Positions 18,415 through 28,315 of a stretch of DNA of 64,000 nt are shown here, one piece after another; position 1 is the first letter of the stretch, and every line of letters begins with the position of its first letter. This DNA comes from Gammaproteobacteria bacterium (GTDB taxonomy: Bacteria > Pseudomonadota > Gammaproteobacteria > Pseudomonadales > Pseudohongiellaceae). Location: contig BPDI01000008.1 of NCBI GenBank assembly GCA_019654215.1, positions 30,612-94,611 on the forward strand, given 5' to 3'. Below the pieces are notes generated by a model that was not told where the DNA came from, did no database searches, and saw only the letters and a list, made by a program, of their open reading frames with translations. Both the position numbers and the translations under genes were made by a program.

Positions 18415-19229
18415 CTATTGGCTTTCTCTCTGCCAAGCCGCACTTGAGGCAGCCGAATGCAGTATCTCCCTATTTTGACCATTTGCCGGTGGCTCTGAAT
18501 CCCCAAAGATGGCTCTTATCCAATGACCATCAGTCGGATTCGGGAATATGATGTTCTTGACACCAAAATCGCTACTTCTTTCACTCGCCAGAGATCTGCG
18601 CTCCTCCACATCGGTCAAGTAATAATCCCTAGAAAAATCGTTGAGGTTATCCCCGAGCAAAACGACCACCTCAAAGTCTTCCATAATATCTCGCTGAATT
18701 ACCTCCTTGTTTGATGAATCTCTAAGGACGATCAGATGCTCAGCGTCAACGTTATCAAATCCAGCTGTCTGAAGGTTTTTTTGCGCTAGGTCGAATGTAT
18801 ATTCACCCTGATCTCTATTAGTGATATAAAATATTTTTACATTATTTTGTCTGCAGAACTCAGCGAATTCCAGAGATCCTGGACTTGCGGTAAAAAGGTC
18901 CTCTTCAACCCATAAGTCCCATACTGCATCATCAAAAAAATCTTCTCCGTTTGCAATCATATAACCCCAGTAGGAATTTGCGAGCAATAGGTTTCATCAA
19001 CATCTGAAATTATTGCTAAAGGCTTCTGCGGCTCATGCCTTCTTGCGATCGCCGTCTCAACTTGTATTTTAGCTATATTGAAAGCTTGGTGGTATAAAGC
19101 TAAGTGTTCCGCCGCTGTCTGCTTCCAGGCAACCGCATATGCCAAGTTATTTTGCTGAGCATATATAGCGGACGAAAAAGTAACAAAAGCAAGGCTTATA
19201 AACAGTTTCGCTAGTGGTGTATTTCTCAT
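18415..19229 (-). CDS. Exported class C acid phosphatase, HAD IIIB / e(P4)-like (one frameshift)
   Basis: Reconstructed about 270 residues. A Sec signal (MRNTPLAKLFISLAF to AIYAQQ) leads to YAVAWKQTAAEHLALYHQAF, the class C N-terminal helix region. The HAD nucleophile motif is AIISDVDET (DxDxT). The frame breaks immediately after it near 18990 and resumes LLANSYWGYMI. Further motifs are IFYITNRDQ (motif II Thr) and VVLLGDNLNDF (motif IV acidic pair). e(P4)-type enzymes dephosphorylate nucleotides such as NMN at the cell surface. No lipobox is visible here. It is divergent from the exported SurE gene 59 bases away, suggesting a shared role in extracytoplasmic nucleotide salvage. Confidence 0.8.
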
Positions 19230-19288
19230 ATCCTAACCTCACGAGATTCGTGTAATTTTGTCTTAACTATAATCAATTAGGGATAATA

Positions 19289-20131
19289 ATGGACCGTGCC
19301 AATATCAAAAAAATCGCGACCGTATCGACAGTATGCTTCTTTGCATCTTTTTGCTATGAAGTAGCTGCTCAAAATTATCGCATACTCGTTACAAATGATG
19401 ACGGAGTAGATTCGCCTCTCCTTCATACTCTTGTAGCTGAACTAACATTAATCGCCGACGTGGAAATTGTCGTAGTCGCCCCAGATAGGAATCAATCTGG
19501 AAGCAGCCAGTCAAGTATCGGCGGCCCTTTAGTCGTTACAAAAGTTGATCTCGAGGGTGTGGCCGAGGCCTATTCAGTATCTGGTAGACCTGCTGATGCT
19601 GTCCGTTTTGCTGTAGTTCAATTGGACAGTGAACAAAGTTTCGATTTGGTGATATCCGGAATCAATCGTGGCGCAAATGTCGGAAATGTCTCTCATCTAT
19701 CAGGCACAGTGGGGGCAGCGATGGAAGGTTTGTATCACGGCATACCTGCCATCGCAGTATCACAAGAACTTTCCGGAGTCGACACAGAAGCCTCTGCCAG
19801 ATTTGTATCGCAGATAGTGAAGCGATACCGATCCATGACGCCACTCCAAGGTGTGGTTATAGCGATAAACATACCTAGTGGTGAACTACAAGGAGTGGCC
19901 GTGCGTGGCATGGGAGACTCATACCTAAAGACTGACTCTTACAGTCTAAACCAAGAGAATGGAGAAGAGCCTTACTTTGAACCTGAGCGTATTCGGGTTG
20001 AAAGCGTTAACCCTTCAACCGATACCTATGCTTATCAGCAAGGTTATATAAGCGTGACGCCGTTAAAATTTGACTGGACAGCTTATTCGGTAATCGATGA
20101 GATAAATACTTGGAATTTAGAGTTACCGTAG
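19289..20131 (+). CDS. surE: SurE-family 5'/3'-nucleotidase with signal peptide
   Basis: 280 residues, intact. A hydrophobic signal (TVSTVCFFASFCYEVAAQ) precedes the SurE core YRILVTNDDGVDSP (metal-binding DD). Then come APDRNQSGSSQS, a GRPADAVRFAV segment, and ISGINRGANVGNVSHLSGTVGAA, all SurE signatures. Classical SurE is cytoplasmic and releases phosphate from nucleoside monophosphates and polyphosphate; this one appears exported. The divergent partner is an exported acid phosphatase. Confidence 0.9.
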   Translation: MDRANIKKIATVSTVCFFASFCYEVAAQNYRILVTNDDGVDSPLLHTLVAELTLIADVEIVVVAPDRNQSGSSQSSIGGPLVVTKVDLEGVAEAYSVSGRPADAVRFAVVQLDSEQSFDLVISGINRGANVGNVSHLSGTVGAAMEGLYHGIPAIAVSQELSGVDTEASARFVSQIVKRYRSMTPLQGVVIAINIPSGELQGVAVRGMGDSYLKTDSYSLNQENGEEPYFEPERIRVESVNPSTDTYAYQQGYISVTPLKFDWTAYSVIDEINTWNLELP

Positions 20132-20167
20132 ACTGAATTATGAATTTAGACTACATGGAGAATCTCA

Positions 20168-20484
20168 ATGCACCAGAAAATCTAATACCTGGTGGCACGC
20201 CGCAACGTACAAGGGCTTTCCTGGGCCTTTTTCGCAGATGCCGGAGGTTTGATTGCCGATGGGACTCTTAGTCAAGACATAGTGCATGACATCACCCGCG
20301 ATGCTTGGAAACAGGACAACTGATGGTAGTTGCTGCATGTCTCTTCCTGGGTTTCCTAATTCGTTATTGGCGGCGAAAAATAACTTTTGTACCAGGGGTT
20401 ATCCTGAGCAATTTGCTGCCTGCATATTTCATTGGCCCAATCTCCGTTTGGTGGCTTCTTCAAAGACTGGCCATTCTGAGTTAG
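20168..20484 (+). pseudogene. Small hypothetical membrane protein (three probable indels)
   Basis: Three adjacent frames join into about 104 residues: MHQK, SNTWWHAATYKGF, WAFFADAGGLIADGTLSQD, IVHDITRDAWKQ, then QLMVVAACLFLGFLIRYWRR and LPAYFIGPISVWWLLQR, ending at 20484. Two membrane segments are predicted in the C-terminal half. Each break is repaired by one base in a short run. Not recognised as a named family. It lies between surE and the convergent pobA. Confidence 0.4.
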
Positions 20485-20515
20485 CGAATTTGGCCACAGC
20501 CACATTTTATAGTGA

Positions 20516-21698
20516 TCAATATTGATCGAATCTATAGCCTACATAGTTTTCTGCGAGGCTTTTTGAAGCGGAGCTGGAACTAAACAAATATTCCAATTCA
20601 GCTCTTTGTAATCGTTGTTGAAATGGCGTGCTGTCTGGAAACTTGTGAAGTAGTGAAGTCATATACCAGGAAAAATGCTCGCCACGCCAAACTTGTTGCA
20701 AACATTTTTTCGGATAGATTTTAATTAGATCTTCTGATCCTTTTGCGTACCACTCGCTAATAGCTTCACTCAAGTAATTGACATCTGAAATTGCCAGGTT
20801 CATTCCCTTCGCACCAGTTGGGGGGACGATATGCGCTGCGTCTCCTGCTAGAAACAGGCGTCCAAATCGCATTGTTTCACAAACATAACTGCGCATGGGG
20901 GTGATTCCTTTTTCCAGTATTTCACCTTCCTCCAATTTCCAGTCATTAACAATTTCTAAACGATCATGAAGTGCTTGCCAGATGCGATCATTAGACCAGT
21001 CTTCAAAAGAATCATCTGGATTGCACTGAATATAGTTGCGGGTAATGGTCGGCGAACGCATGCTATGCAAGGCGAAGCCTGCTTCGCTATTAGCATAAAT
21101 TAATTCTTCCGAAGAAGGCGCTGCTTCAACCAGAATACCCAGCCAGGCAAATGGATAATCGCGACTAAAGCTCTTTCTCTTTGCTTCGGGGATCGATTTA
21201 CGGCTTACGCCATGGAAACCATCGCAGCCGGCGATGAAGTCGCATTCTGATTGTTTCACTTCGCCTTCATGAGAAAATTTTATAGTAGGCTTGTCACTTT
21301 CAATGCCCATTAGTTCAACATCGCTGACCTCAAAAAGAATTTTCCCATCTTCTTTGATTCGCGCGCTGATCAAATCCTTAACGACTTCTTGCTGGCCGTA
21401 AATACTAATTCCTTTCCCATCAGTGAGTTCGTTAAAATCAATACGATGTGATTGATTGTCGAAGCGAATCTCGATGCCATGATGGGGTATGCCTTCCTTC
21501 AGGAGGCGATCACCAAGCCCGACTTCTGTAAGTAGGTTAACTGTTCCTTGTTCAAGCACGCCGGCACGAACCCGGTTTTCAATGTAATCTCTACTCCGAC
21601 TTTCCAGAACCAAGGAATCGATACCCTGACGCGCTAATAAGTGAGAAAGTAAGGGGGCCGGCTGGTCCAGCACCAATGATTCCGATCTGTGTCTGCAT
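20516..21698 (-). CDS. pobA: 4-Hydroxybenzoate 3-monooxygenase (one frameshift near the start)
   Basis: An FAD flavoprotein that converts 4-hydroxybenzoate to protocatechuate with NADPH and oxygen. The start MQTQIGIIGAGPAGPL (dinucleotide-binding GxGxxG) is at 21698. One extra C in the C5 run near 21655 shifts the frame, after which LSHLLARQGIDSLVLESRSR continues unbroken. Other signatures: NRVRAGVLEQG, CDFIAGCDGFHGVSRK (DG motif), RLFLAGDAAHIVPPTGAKGMN (FAD ribityl GD motif). About 394 residues, the normal PobA length. Upstream in-frame sequence beyond 21698 is not part of the protein. It is divergent from pcaC, so the product feeds the pca genes directly. Confidence 0.92.
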
Positions 21699-21836
21699 GA
21701 TTTTATTACTTTGGATCGACAGAGTGATTGGTGGTTGACATATATTAAAGCCTGATTTCTTAAGTTATTGAACCTCTTTTTGCGATTACCAGCACCACTC
21801 TTCAATGTGTTAGTTATGGCCATCAATTGGTAATAT

Positions 21837-21862
21837 GGTTCGGAAATCACATTACGAATACC
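21837..21862. promoter_or_regulatory. Possible operator in the pobA-pcaC divergent region
   Basis: GGTTCGGAAAT and ATTACGAATACC form an imperfect inverted repeat within the 185-bp divergent region, 21 bases before the pcaC start. IclR-type regulators of this pathway (PobR, PcaU, PcaR) bind GTTCG-type half-sites, which the left arm resembles. No regulator gene is present in the window. Assignment is tentative. Confidence 0.3.
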
Positions 21863-21883
21863 TGGATAGGATAGGGGCAGACG

Positions 21884-22282
21884 GTGTCTGAAGAAAAACC
21901 CGATAAAGAATTGTACGAGCTTGGATTGCAAGTTCGAAGAGAAGTTTTAGGCAGCGACTACGTCGACGCAGCGCTGGTTAATTCCAACGACCTAGATGAA
22001 GAATTTCAACGTTGGATTACGGTAACTGCATGGGGAGCGATATGGGGGCGGAGCACTCTAACTCGTCGCGACCGCAGCCTAATAACTATTACGCAATTAG
22101 CCAGTTTAGGTCATCTTGAGGAACTTGCTTTGCATCTGCGCGCAACAGTATCCACTGGTCTAAGCAGGGAAGATATTAAAGAAGTACTAATGCAGGTTGG
22201 AGTCTATTCAGGAGTGCCTGCGGCAAACAGTGCTTTCCGTGTAGCCAAACAAGTATTTAACGAACTGGACCAATCGGCTTAG
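21884..22282 (+). CDS. pcaC: 4-Carboxymuconolactone decarboxylase
   Basis: 132 residues, GTG start. Converts gamma-carboxymuconolactone to beta-ketoadipate enol-lactone. Signatures: YELGLQVRREVLGSDYVDAA, TVTAWGAIWGRSTLTRRDRS, LASLGHLEELALHLRATVS and QVGVYSGVPAANSAF, all conserved in PcaC. First gene of the plus-strand pca run, 22 bases before pcaH. Confidence 0.95.
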   Translation: MSEEKPDKELYELGLQVRREVLGSDYVDAALVNSNDLDEEFQRWITVTAWGAIWGRSTLTRRDRSLITITQLASLGHLEELALHLRATVSTGLSREDIKEVLMQVGVYSGVPAANSAFRVAKQVFNELDQSA

Positions 22283-22304
22283 GATTGTATTTTTTAGAAA
22301 ACAA

Positions 22305-23030
22305 ATGGCTAAGATAGATTTAGATCAACATCCTCCTTACCTTTACCCCGATTACAAATCATCGGCTTTCCGTGGTCCTACGCAAGACCCAATAGATTTC
22401 TCTTGTCTAACCGCTTTGAGTCCAAGTGAAGTTGTAGCTGAATTTGCTGGAGGATTGCGGAATCGATTTGGTGTTGGAGACTTAGATCACGACTTGATTC
22501 GAAATGCTCAGCAGGGCGGCATTCCTTTAGGCGAGCGTATGGTGGTCTCTGGTCAAGTGCTTAGTCAATGGGGCAAACCTGAGCCAGGGGTATTAATAGA
22601 AGTATGGCAGGGGAACGCGAGCGGCCGTTATGCTCATAAGGTTGATGACCATGATGCGCCACTAGATCCAAATTTTCTTGGTGTCGGTCGTTGTATTACC
22701 GACAAGGAAGGTCGTTATCGCTTTTATACAATTAAGCCTGGAGCTTACCCCTGGAAGAATCATCCCAATGCTTGGCGCCCTCAACACATCCACTTTTCTT
22801 TGATTGGTGAGTCGATTGCTGATCGCCTTGTAACACAGATGTATTTTCCCGGAGATCCATTGCTCGATTATGACCCGATATTCACTGCGGTGCCGGATTC
22901 AGCGAAGGAGCATTTAATCTCTACTTTAGATTTGAGCATTACGGAAGCCGATTTTGCCTTGGGTTATCATTTTGACATCGTACTGGCTGGTGCTAATGCA
23001 ACACCGGTAGATGGGAGCATGATTGATCTT
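22305..23030 (+). CDS. pcaH: Protocatechuate 3,4-dioxygenase beta subunit, in frame with alpha subunit
   Basis: About 238-242 residues of beta-subunit sequence. The enzyme cleaves protocatechuate between its hydroxyls to 3-carboxymuconate, and the beta subunit holds the non-haem iron. Visible landmarks: GERMVVSGQVLSQWGKPEPG, VLIEVWQGNASGRYAHK (first Tyr region), GRYRFYTIKPGAYPW (second Tyr), and WRPQHIHFSLIG (two His ligands). No stop codon separates it from the alpha-subunit sequence; the frame runs through to 23279. This is either a true beta-alpha fusion or an operon with a lost base at the usual overlapping stop/start. Confidence 0.93.
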
Positions 23031-23587
23031 ATGAAATCCGACCTGCCCTTAACGCCATCACAAACATTAGGACCTTATTTCGCAATTGGCTTGAACCAAT
23101 CTGAAAATGAAGGTCGACTGGCGAGCCCACTGGGCAATGAGATTACTGGAGAAGGCGAAATAATCTCTATAGCTGGTAGAGTGATTGATGGAAATGGAGA
23201 CCCAGTGCCTGATGCATTGATTGAAATACGGCAAGCGGATGTTCAGGAAGTTTTAGTAATCCTGGCTTCTTTGGTTTAGCTCGCAGTCACACTGGCGAAA
23301 ATCTTGAAGCAAAATACTCCTTTATAACCATTAAACCAGGCGCCGCGACAGAGTTGGAAGCACCATACATTTCAGTCGCAATCTATATGCGAGGATTGCT
23401 GACTCATGTTTATACTCGTTTGTACTTTTCCGATGAATCATCAGCAAATGAAAAGGACGCATTACTAAATCAAGTTTCTGAAGCCCGACAGCATACGCTT
23501 ATTGCGCACCACAATGAGTCTGAAGGAATCTATGAATTCGATATTCATATGCAAGGTAAAAATGAAACAGTATTTTTCCAGTTGTAA
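23019..23587 (+). CDS. pcaG: Protocatechuate 3,4-dioxygenase alpha subunit (one frameshift)
   Basis: Starts at ATG 23019 or 23031 if translated separately. The family start LPLTPSQTLGPYFAIGL is clear, followed by ISIAGRVIDGNGDPVPDALI and EIRQAD. The frame breaks near 23250. Adding one G gives SFSNPGFFGLARSHTGENL, continuing through FITIKPGAA and APYISVAIYMRGLLTHVYTR to a stop at 23587. About 188 residues, normal for PcaG. The alpha subunit lacks the iron ligands and shapes the active site with PcaH. Confidence 0.88.
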
Positions 23588-23599
23588 GTGGTGGACTAA

Positions 23600-24919
23600 A
23601 TGGTAAGCGCACAGGATTCAACAATCACATCATCAAGTTTCTCTGACAAAGAAATTGCAGAGTTGTTTAGTGATGTTGGTGAAATCGATGCCTTAGTGTT
23701 ATTTGAACGGGAATTGGCTCGGGTGCAGGAATCGTTGCAAATTATTCCAGAAGGAATCGGAAAGGAAATCTATGCTGTGCTCGAAAATGCAAAATTCGAT
23801 ACTGAGCTACTTGCAACAGGATTCGAAAACGATGGCATTCCAATTCCTGCATTACTAAAGCAGCTGCGTGAACAATTGGAACCTGCAGTGGCAAACTATC
23901 TGCATTTTTGTGCAACCAGTCAGGACGTAATCGATACTGCATTAATCATTCGTATCAAATCAGCAGTAGAGATAATAGGAAAAAACCTCAAGGGCTTAAC
24001 CGCAGAGTTAGGTAGGCTTGCTCAGAAACATAAAGCCACCGTAATGATTGGGCGTACTCGCAATCAGAGTGCATCTCCAACCGTATTTGCACTAAAAATT
24101 GTAAACTGGTTGGCACCACTGCAAAGGCAACAACAAAGGCTAAATGAATTGCTACCTCGATTGTTGGTTATTCAATTTAGTGGCGCCACAGGCACTAATG
24201 CAGCTCTAGGTAATAAAGGAAGGGAAGTAAGTAGCGCTTTAGCGGCAGCATTGGGGCTTGCTACAGCAGATTCTTCCTGGCATGCGCAACGAGATACTAT
24301 AGTTGAATTTTCGAACTGGCTTAGCATGACAGCTGGGCAGATTGGCAAGATGGCGCAGGATATTTTGTTGATGGCGCAGAATGAAGTGGGAGAAATTAGG
24401 TTCAGTGGTGCTGGAAAATCTTCCACCATGCCAAACAAGTTCAATCCCGTACTCGCCGAAACCTTGCTAAGCCTAGCAAGTTATTGTCGGAGTCAATCGG
24501 ATCTTATGGGATCCACATTAGTCGCTTCCCATGAGCGGGATGGAGTTTGTATGTCGCTTGATCGACTGGCATTCCCACCTTTAATTTGCGCAGCGGCAGC
24601 GAGTATCACGCAGGCAATAAAATGCCTGGCCAGCATGAGCGTTAACGAAGAAGCGATGAGCAGAAATCTGATTGCTGACAACGGACGCATTATGGCTGAA
24701 GCGGCGGTATTTGAGCTGGTTAAATCAATGAAGCGAAGCAAAGCATCTGCGTTGGTAAGGCAGGCCTGTGAACTAAGCTTGACTAATAACAGTCATATGA
24801 TCGATGAGTTGCAATCTTTAAGTGATGTCAATCTGAATTGGGATGAATTAAAAAAACCAAAAAACTATTTAGGAAATGCTGAGGAAGTTATTGACAGTGT
24901 TTTGCAAATAAATAGTTAA
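23600..24919 (+). CDS. pcaB: 3-Carboxy-cis,cis-muconate cycloisomerase
   Basis: 439 residues, intact, 12 bases after pcaG. A fumarase/aspartase-superfamily enzyme closing 3-carboxymuconate to the lactone used by PcaC. The signature GKSSTMPNKFNPVLAE is at about residue 272. Other landmarks are HFCATSQDVIDTA (catalytic region 1) and GRTRNQSASPTVFALKI. The fumarase superfamily is homotetrameric. Together with pcaH, pcaG and pcaC this gives protocatechuate to enol-lactone; pcaD, pcaIJ and pcaF are not in the window. Confidence 0.95.
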   Translation: MVSAQDSTITSSSFSDKEIAELFSDVGEIDALVLFERELARVQESLQIIPEGIGKEIYAVLENAKFDTELLATGFENDGIPIPALLKQLREQLEPAVANYLHFCATSQDVIDTALIIRIKSAVEIIGKNLKGLTAELGRLAQKHKATVMIGRTRNQSASPTVFALKIVNWLAPLQRQQQRLNELLPRLLVIQFSGATGTNAALGNKGREVSSALAAALGLATADSSWHAQRDTIVEFSNWLSMTAGQIGKMAQDILLMAQNEVGEIRFSGAGKSSTMPNKFNPVLAETLLSLASYCRSQSDLMGSTLVASHERDGVCMSLDRLAFPPLICAAAASITQAIKCLASMSVNEEAMSRNLIADNGRIMAEAAVFELVKSMKRSKASALVRQACELSLTNNSHMIDELQSLSDVNLNWDELKKPKNYLGNAEEVIDSVLQINS

Positions 24920-24941
24920 CTTTTCATTAAGGATGAATTCC

Positions 24942-25968
24942 ATGATTTCTAGGTGTGTTTTAATTCTTTCTTTGTTTTTGATCAGCTCAGCTTCTGCGCA
25001 TCATTCGCGTGCTGTTTTTAATCTCGATACAAATGTAGAAATAGAAGGAACACTGGTCGAATTAGCCTGGCGTAATCCCCATGCCTATGTGATTGTCGAA
25101 AGCATTGATGAGCAAGGTAATCCGGTTGAGTGGACATTTGAAGGGCATTCCATCGCCGGTCTTGTACGCAATGGCTGGAATCGAAATTCATTTCAAGTGG
25201 GTGAGCGTGTGGTAGTGGATGCTCGGCCTAATCGAGACCCTCAAAGATTGTTTGGATTATTGAATTATGTAACCAAGGCTAATGGAGATACGCTATATGC
25301 ATTTAGTCGTCCTCCGGAAGATACGCCGCCGCCGCGACGTCCCATTACGCCTTCAACAGATTTTTCTGGTACTTGGCGGCCAGTTCTTGATCTGCGTCAA
25401 ACTCTAGTTGGTGGTTTCGAGCCTCCTGCGGGCTGGCCTTATACCCAAAGAGGGCTGGCAGAAGTTGCGATCTTTGACATTAACGATGATCCAGGACTTG
25501 ATTGTGAATCTTATCCAATGCCACGTATAACTCGCTTTCCCTACAATCAACATTGGGAAGTATCCGGTGACACTATTACGATCGTACATGAACAAGCTAC
25601 TACGGTCAGAAATATGAATATGAATTCTGGTGCATCTATTCCTGCTACTCATGTGCCGGATCAAAATGGTTATTCAATGGGTCGTATTGCCGGTGACGGC
25701 GCATTAATTGTAACTACAGCCGGATTTGCTAAACACAAAATGGGGTAGTGAACGAGGAGTGAGTTCAAGCGACCAAAAAGTCGTGATTGAAACCTATCGC
25801 TTGACTGATGGTGGTTATGGCCTGGAGTTGACCTATACCATTACTGATCCGGAATATTTAACTGATACGGTTAGGCTTGGTCGAAATTTTCGCCTCATAC
25901 CAGATTACGATTTTACTGAAGAACCATGTGATCCAGTGCAAGCTCGTCGCCATCTGCAGTTCGATTAG
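24942..25968 (+). CDS. Exported DUF6152-type protein (one frameshift)
   Basis: ATG 24942 lies nine bases after AAGG, better spaced than the ATG at 24933. A Sec signal runs MISRCVLILSLFLISSASA. The mature start HHSRAVFNLDTNVEIEGTL, with NPHAYVIVE and EWTFEGHS, matches the small exported DUF6152 family. A C-terminal extension follows with STDFSGTWRP and LTYTITDPEYLTD, as in longer members. The frame shifts near 25733 (AKHKMG against NTKWGSERGV). Function unknown. It starts 22 bases after pcaB but is probably unrelated to aromatic degradation. Confidence 0.7.
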
Positions 25969-26018
25969 AAAAAGGGTTCATAAAAGGACCCAAAGGGTAC
26001 CATTGACTCAAAATCTAC

Positions 26019-27123
26019 TCACCCATGAATTGGATTACTAACCGATTTTACGGTCAACCCAAAGTCAGTAATTACTCGATTAACTTTTTCCCGGGTTTTT
26101 TCCCTTGTTGAGTCCAGTGGCCGCTATCCATTACGGTGTGCTTTTCCAGATCTGTAATGAAATCTTCCATGCCGTCCGCGGAAGAAGGAGGCAGGATTAC
26201 GTCGTTCTCTGCGCCAATGTATAGACTGGGTACTTCGATGCGAGTTAGAGCATTGGCCATAACGGCGCCAATTCTTCCTGCTGCGCGATACCAATTAAGT
26301 CCACCGGTAAAGCCTGTGGCTTCATAGGTTTCAGTGAAGAAAGTGCATTACTTGTTCAGACATGAATGGTTCGCCAGGGGGAGTGTCTCTCTGTAGCATG
26401 GCGAGCAGATCCATACGTCTTTCGCCCTGAATCTTCGGGAATTTGCGCAAACGCTTCTGCATCCCAAATGCCACCGCGAGACAAAATGAAATCGAAGGTC
26501 TTGCGGACGTCCGCTCCAAGAATTTCTTCGGCATATCCAGGTTGCTGAAAAGTGGCAAAGTAGTAGCGTGGTGTCATAATAATTAAAGATGGTTCACTAT
26601 CTTCTGCTGGAGGCAAGTTCGTAGGGCGAGCCGCAGATGTGTTTAAGCCGATTACACCAAGGCAGCGATCCGGATGAAGGCGAGGCATTGCCCATACCAC
26701 TGCGCCACCCCAGTCGTGACCAACGAATATGCTTTTTCTATGCCTTTGGCATCCATGATGCCCAGTAAATCATCGCAAAAAATACCGAGGTCATATTGCA
26801 TTGAATCCTCAGGGGCCTCGGTCAATCCAAAACCCCTCTGATCAGGAGCAATGGCGTGAAATCCTGCTGCAGCTACTGCATCGATTTGGCTTCGCCAACT
26901 AAAGGCTAACTCTGGCCATCCATGACAGAACACCACGGCAGGTCCTTCACCTTTTTCGTAGACAGCCATATCAATCCCGTTAGTCCGAATGAAGCGTGGC
27001 TCAGGCATCATGGGCGCAGGTCGCACTCTATTATTTTGTCCATGAGCCGAAATCGGAAGCAATGCGCTGCCAATGCCGGCAATGGTGGAATGCTTTATAA
27101 ATTCCCGACGAGTTTTTTCTCAT
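26019..27123 (-). pseudogene. Tat-exported alpha/beta hydrolase, epoxide hydrolase-like (several indels)
   Basis: A start at 27123 followed by one extra A reads TRREFIKHSTIAGIGSALL, a twin-arginine signal. The core: FIRTNGIDMAVYEKGEGPAV, FCHGWPELAFSWR (oxyanion HG motif), AIAPDQRGFGLTEAPE, then HDWGGAVVWAMPRLHPDR, whose Asp is the nucleophile expected in epoxide hydrolases and haloalkane dehalogenases. Near the end VPSLYIGAENDVILPP and SGHWTQQ supply the acid/His parts of the triad. A shift near 26090 leads to VNRVITDFGLTVKS and a stop at 26019. Reconstructed about 365 residues with at least five breaks. Confidence 0.65.
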
Positions 27124-27142
27124 TACTTTTATGCTCCCCTCT

Positions 27143-28315
27143 CTAGAATATGGGTTTTCTTTGCTCAAGGAGTTTTTTTTCGCTCTTCACGACGATCTAC
27201 TTGTTCATCTAAGTTTGGCTTATTAAATTCAGCTTTAAAAGGATAGTCATGCTTTACTATTTGGCTCTCGCATTGATCTGTTTTTTGGAATTATCCATTC
27301 ACATCCAGGTGTTTTTTTGGGGGGCCATTGTTCCAACAGGCTAATAACTCCGCAAAATCTTCAGATTGGGTGCCAGGGGCATGGGGGGGGCATATGATCA
27401 TTTGGGTGCCAGCCGTCCCCTAGAAATTCTTCAACCTTTTTTCATTCCGAGGCGGTGACAATTCAGGCAAGAATTATCTTCAATGTGAATGGTACGCATG
27501 CCCCCAATCGCTTCCACCTAGTTGATAGTAAGGAAATTTTTGCTCCATTTAAAACATAGGGACTGCAGTTTGCGAGGGATGGCTAGTCAGCTTCGCCGCA
27601 TCTATGAATGGATTGTGGATAAATGGATCGCTTTGATGGCATTCCACACATTGTGTGTCTTGTGGTGGGGGAGTAACCCCACATTGAATTCTTCAGGTTC
27701 ATCTGTGCTCGGCAATGCCCCCGAGCATACGGTTTTTTTTTTTTGATCAATAAAAGTCCAGGGGAGATTTTATCACCGCTCTCAAAAAAAAGCTGTAGCT
27801 CCTGTAATTGAATTGTAGCCAATCAATTGCACTGATTTTTGGCATATCAAATTTTTTCTGTATCTCTTCCATCATGACGACAGAAGCTAACCCAGAAAAA
27901 CATGGGGTAATGATTTGCCTACTGCATTTTTTGCCTTGATAGCGCTGGAGGCTCGATCCGGACATGCAATCCCCTATCTGCAAGCTCGGATTATCGCAAT
28001 TGTGCAATCCTGGTTTTCCCCCAATGTCTTCACGCCATCAATATATATTGGTATTTCAACACCAGCACCGCAGTCAACAACAGGTATTACTCCTAGTTCT
28101 GGCTCGATCATTTTAGCATATTCCCATTGGTGTTGATTTTTTTTCCATAACTATTGTTATCTGGCATGCATGATTGCCTTTGTGAAAATAGTTTTATGAT
28201 TTTTTTCTGAAATAAGATTTTGATCTTGTAGATAAAAGGTTTTTTGGGCGAAGCATAAATTAGGGCCACAGTTGCTGCGATTGCTAGAAAATATGCCCTG
28301 GAAATAATTGATCAT
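27143..28315 (-). pseudogene. Exported dihaem c-type protein coupled to the PQQ dehydrogenase (many indels)
   Basis: No long frame survives, but stitched minus-strand segments form one protein of about 385 residues. The ATG at 28315 overlaps the upstream stop as ATGA, and a signal-like RAYFLAIAATVALIYA follows. Next come IEPELGVIPVVDCGAGVEIP, ADNPSLQIGDCMSGSSLQRY, and FCRHDGRDTEKI. The first haem site is CVECHQSDPFIHNPFIDAAK near 27650; the second is IEDNSCLNCHRLGM near 27475. Then come GDGWHPNDHMPP, LLACWNNGP and CEWIIP. It ends EERKKLLEQRKPIF at 27143. Two CxxCH sites and the overlap suggest an electron acceptor for the quinoprotein; that role is inference. Confidence 0.6.

Noticed and set aside
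20286..20525. A 79-codon plus-strand frame rich in Cys
   Set aside because: Another frame over the same bases encodes membrane helices that join with upstream fragments, so this frame is a shadow.
21699..21931. An N-terminal extension of PobA of about 76 residues in the same open frame
   Set aside because: The true start MQTQIGIIGAG at 21698 is in another frame, joined through an extra C near 21655. The extension resembles no protein and would abolish the FAD motif.
27720..27750. Long T tract that looks like a terminator
   Set aside because: No stem precedes it, and the reconstructed dihaem protein needs a shorter run; it is best explained as a homopolymer error.
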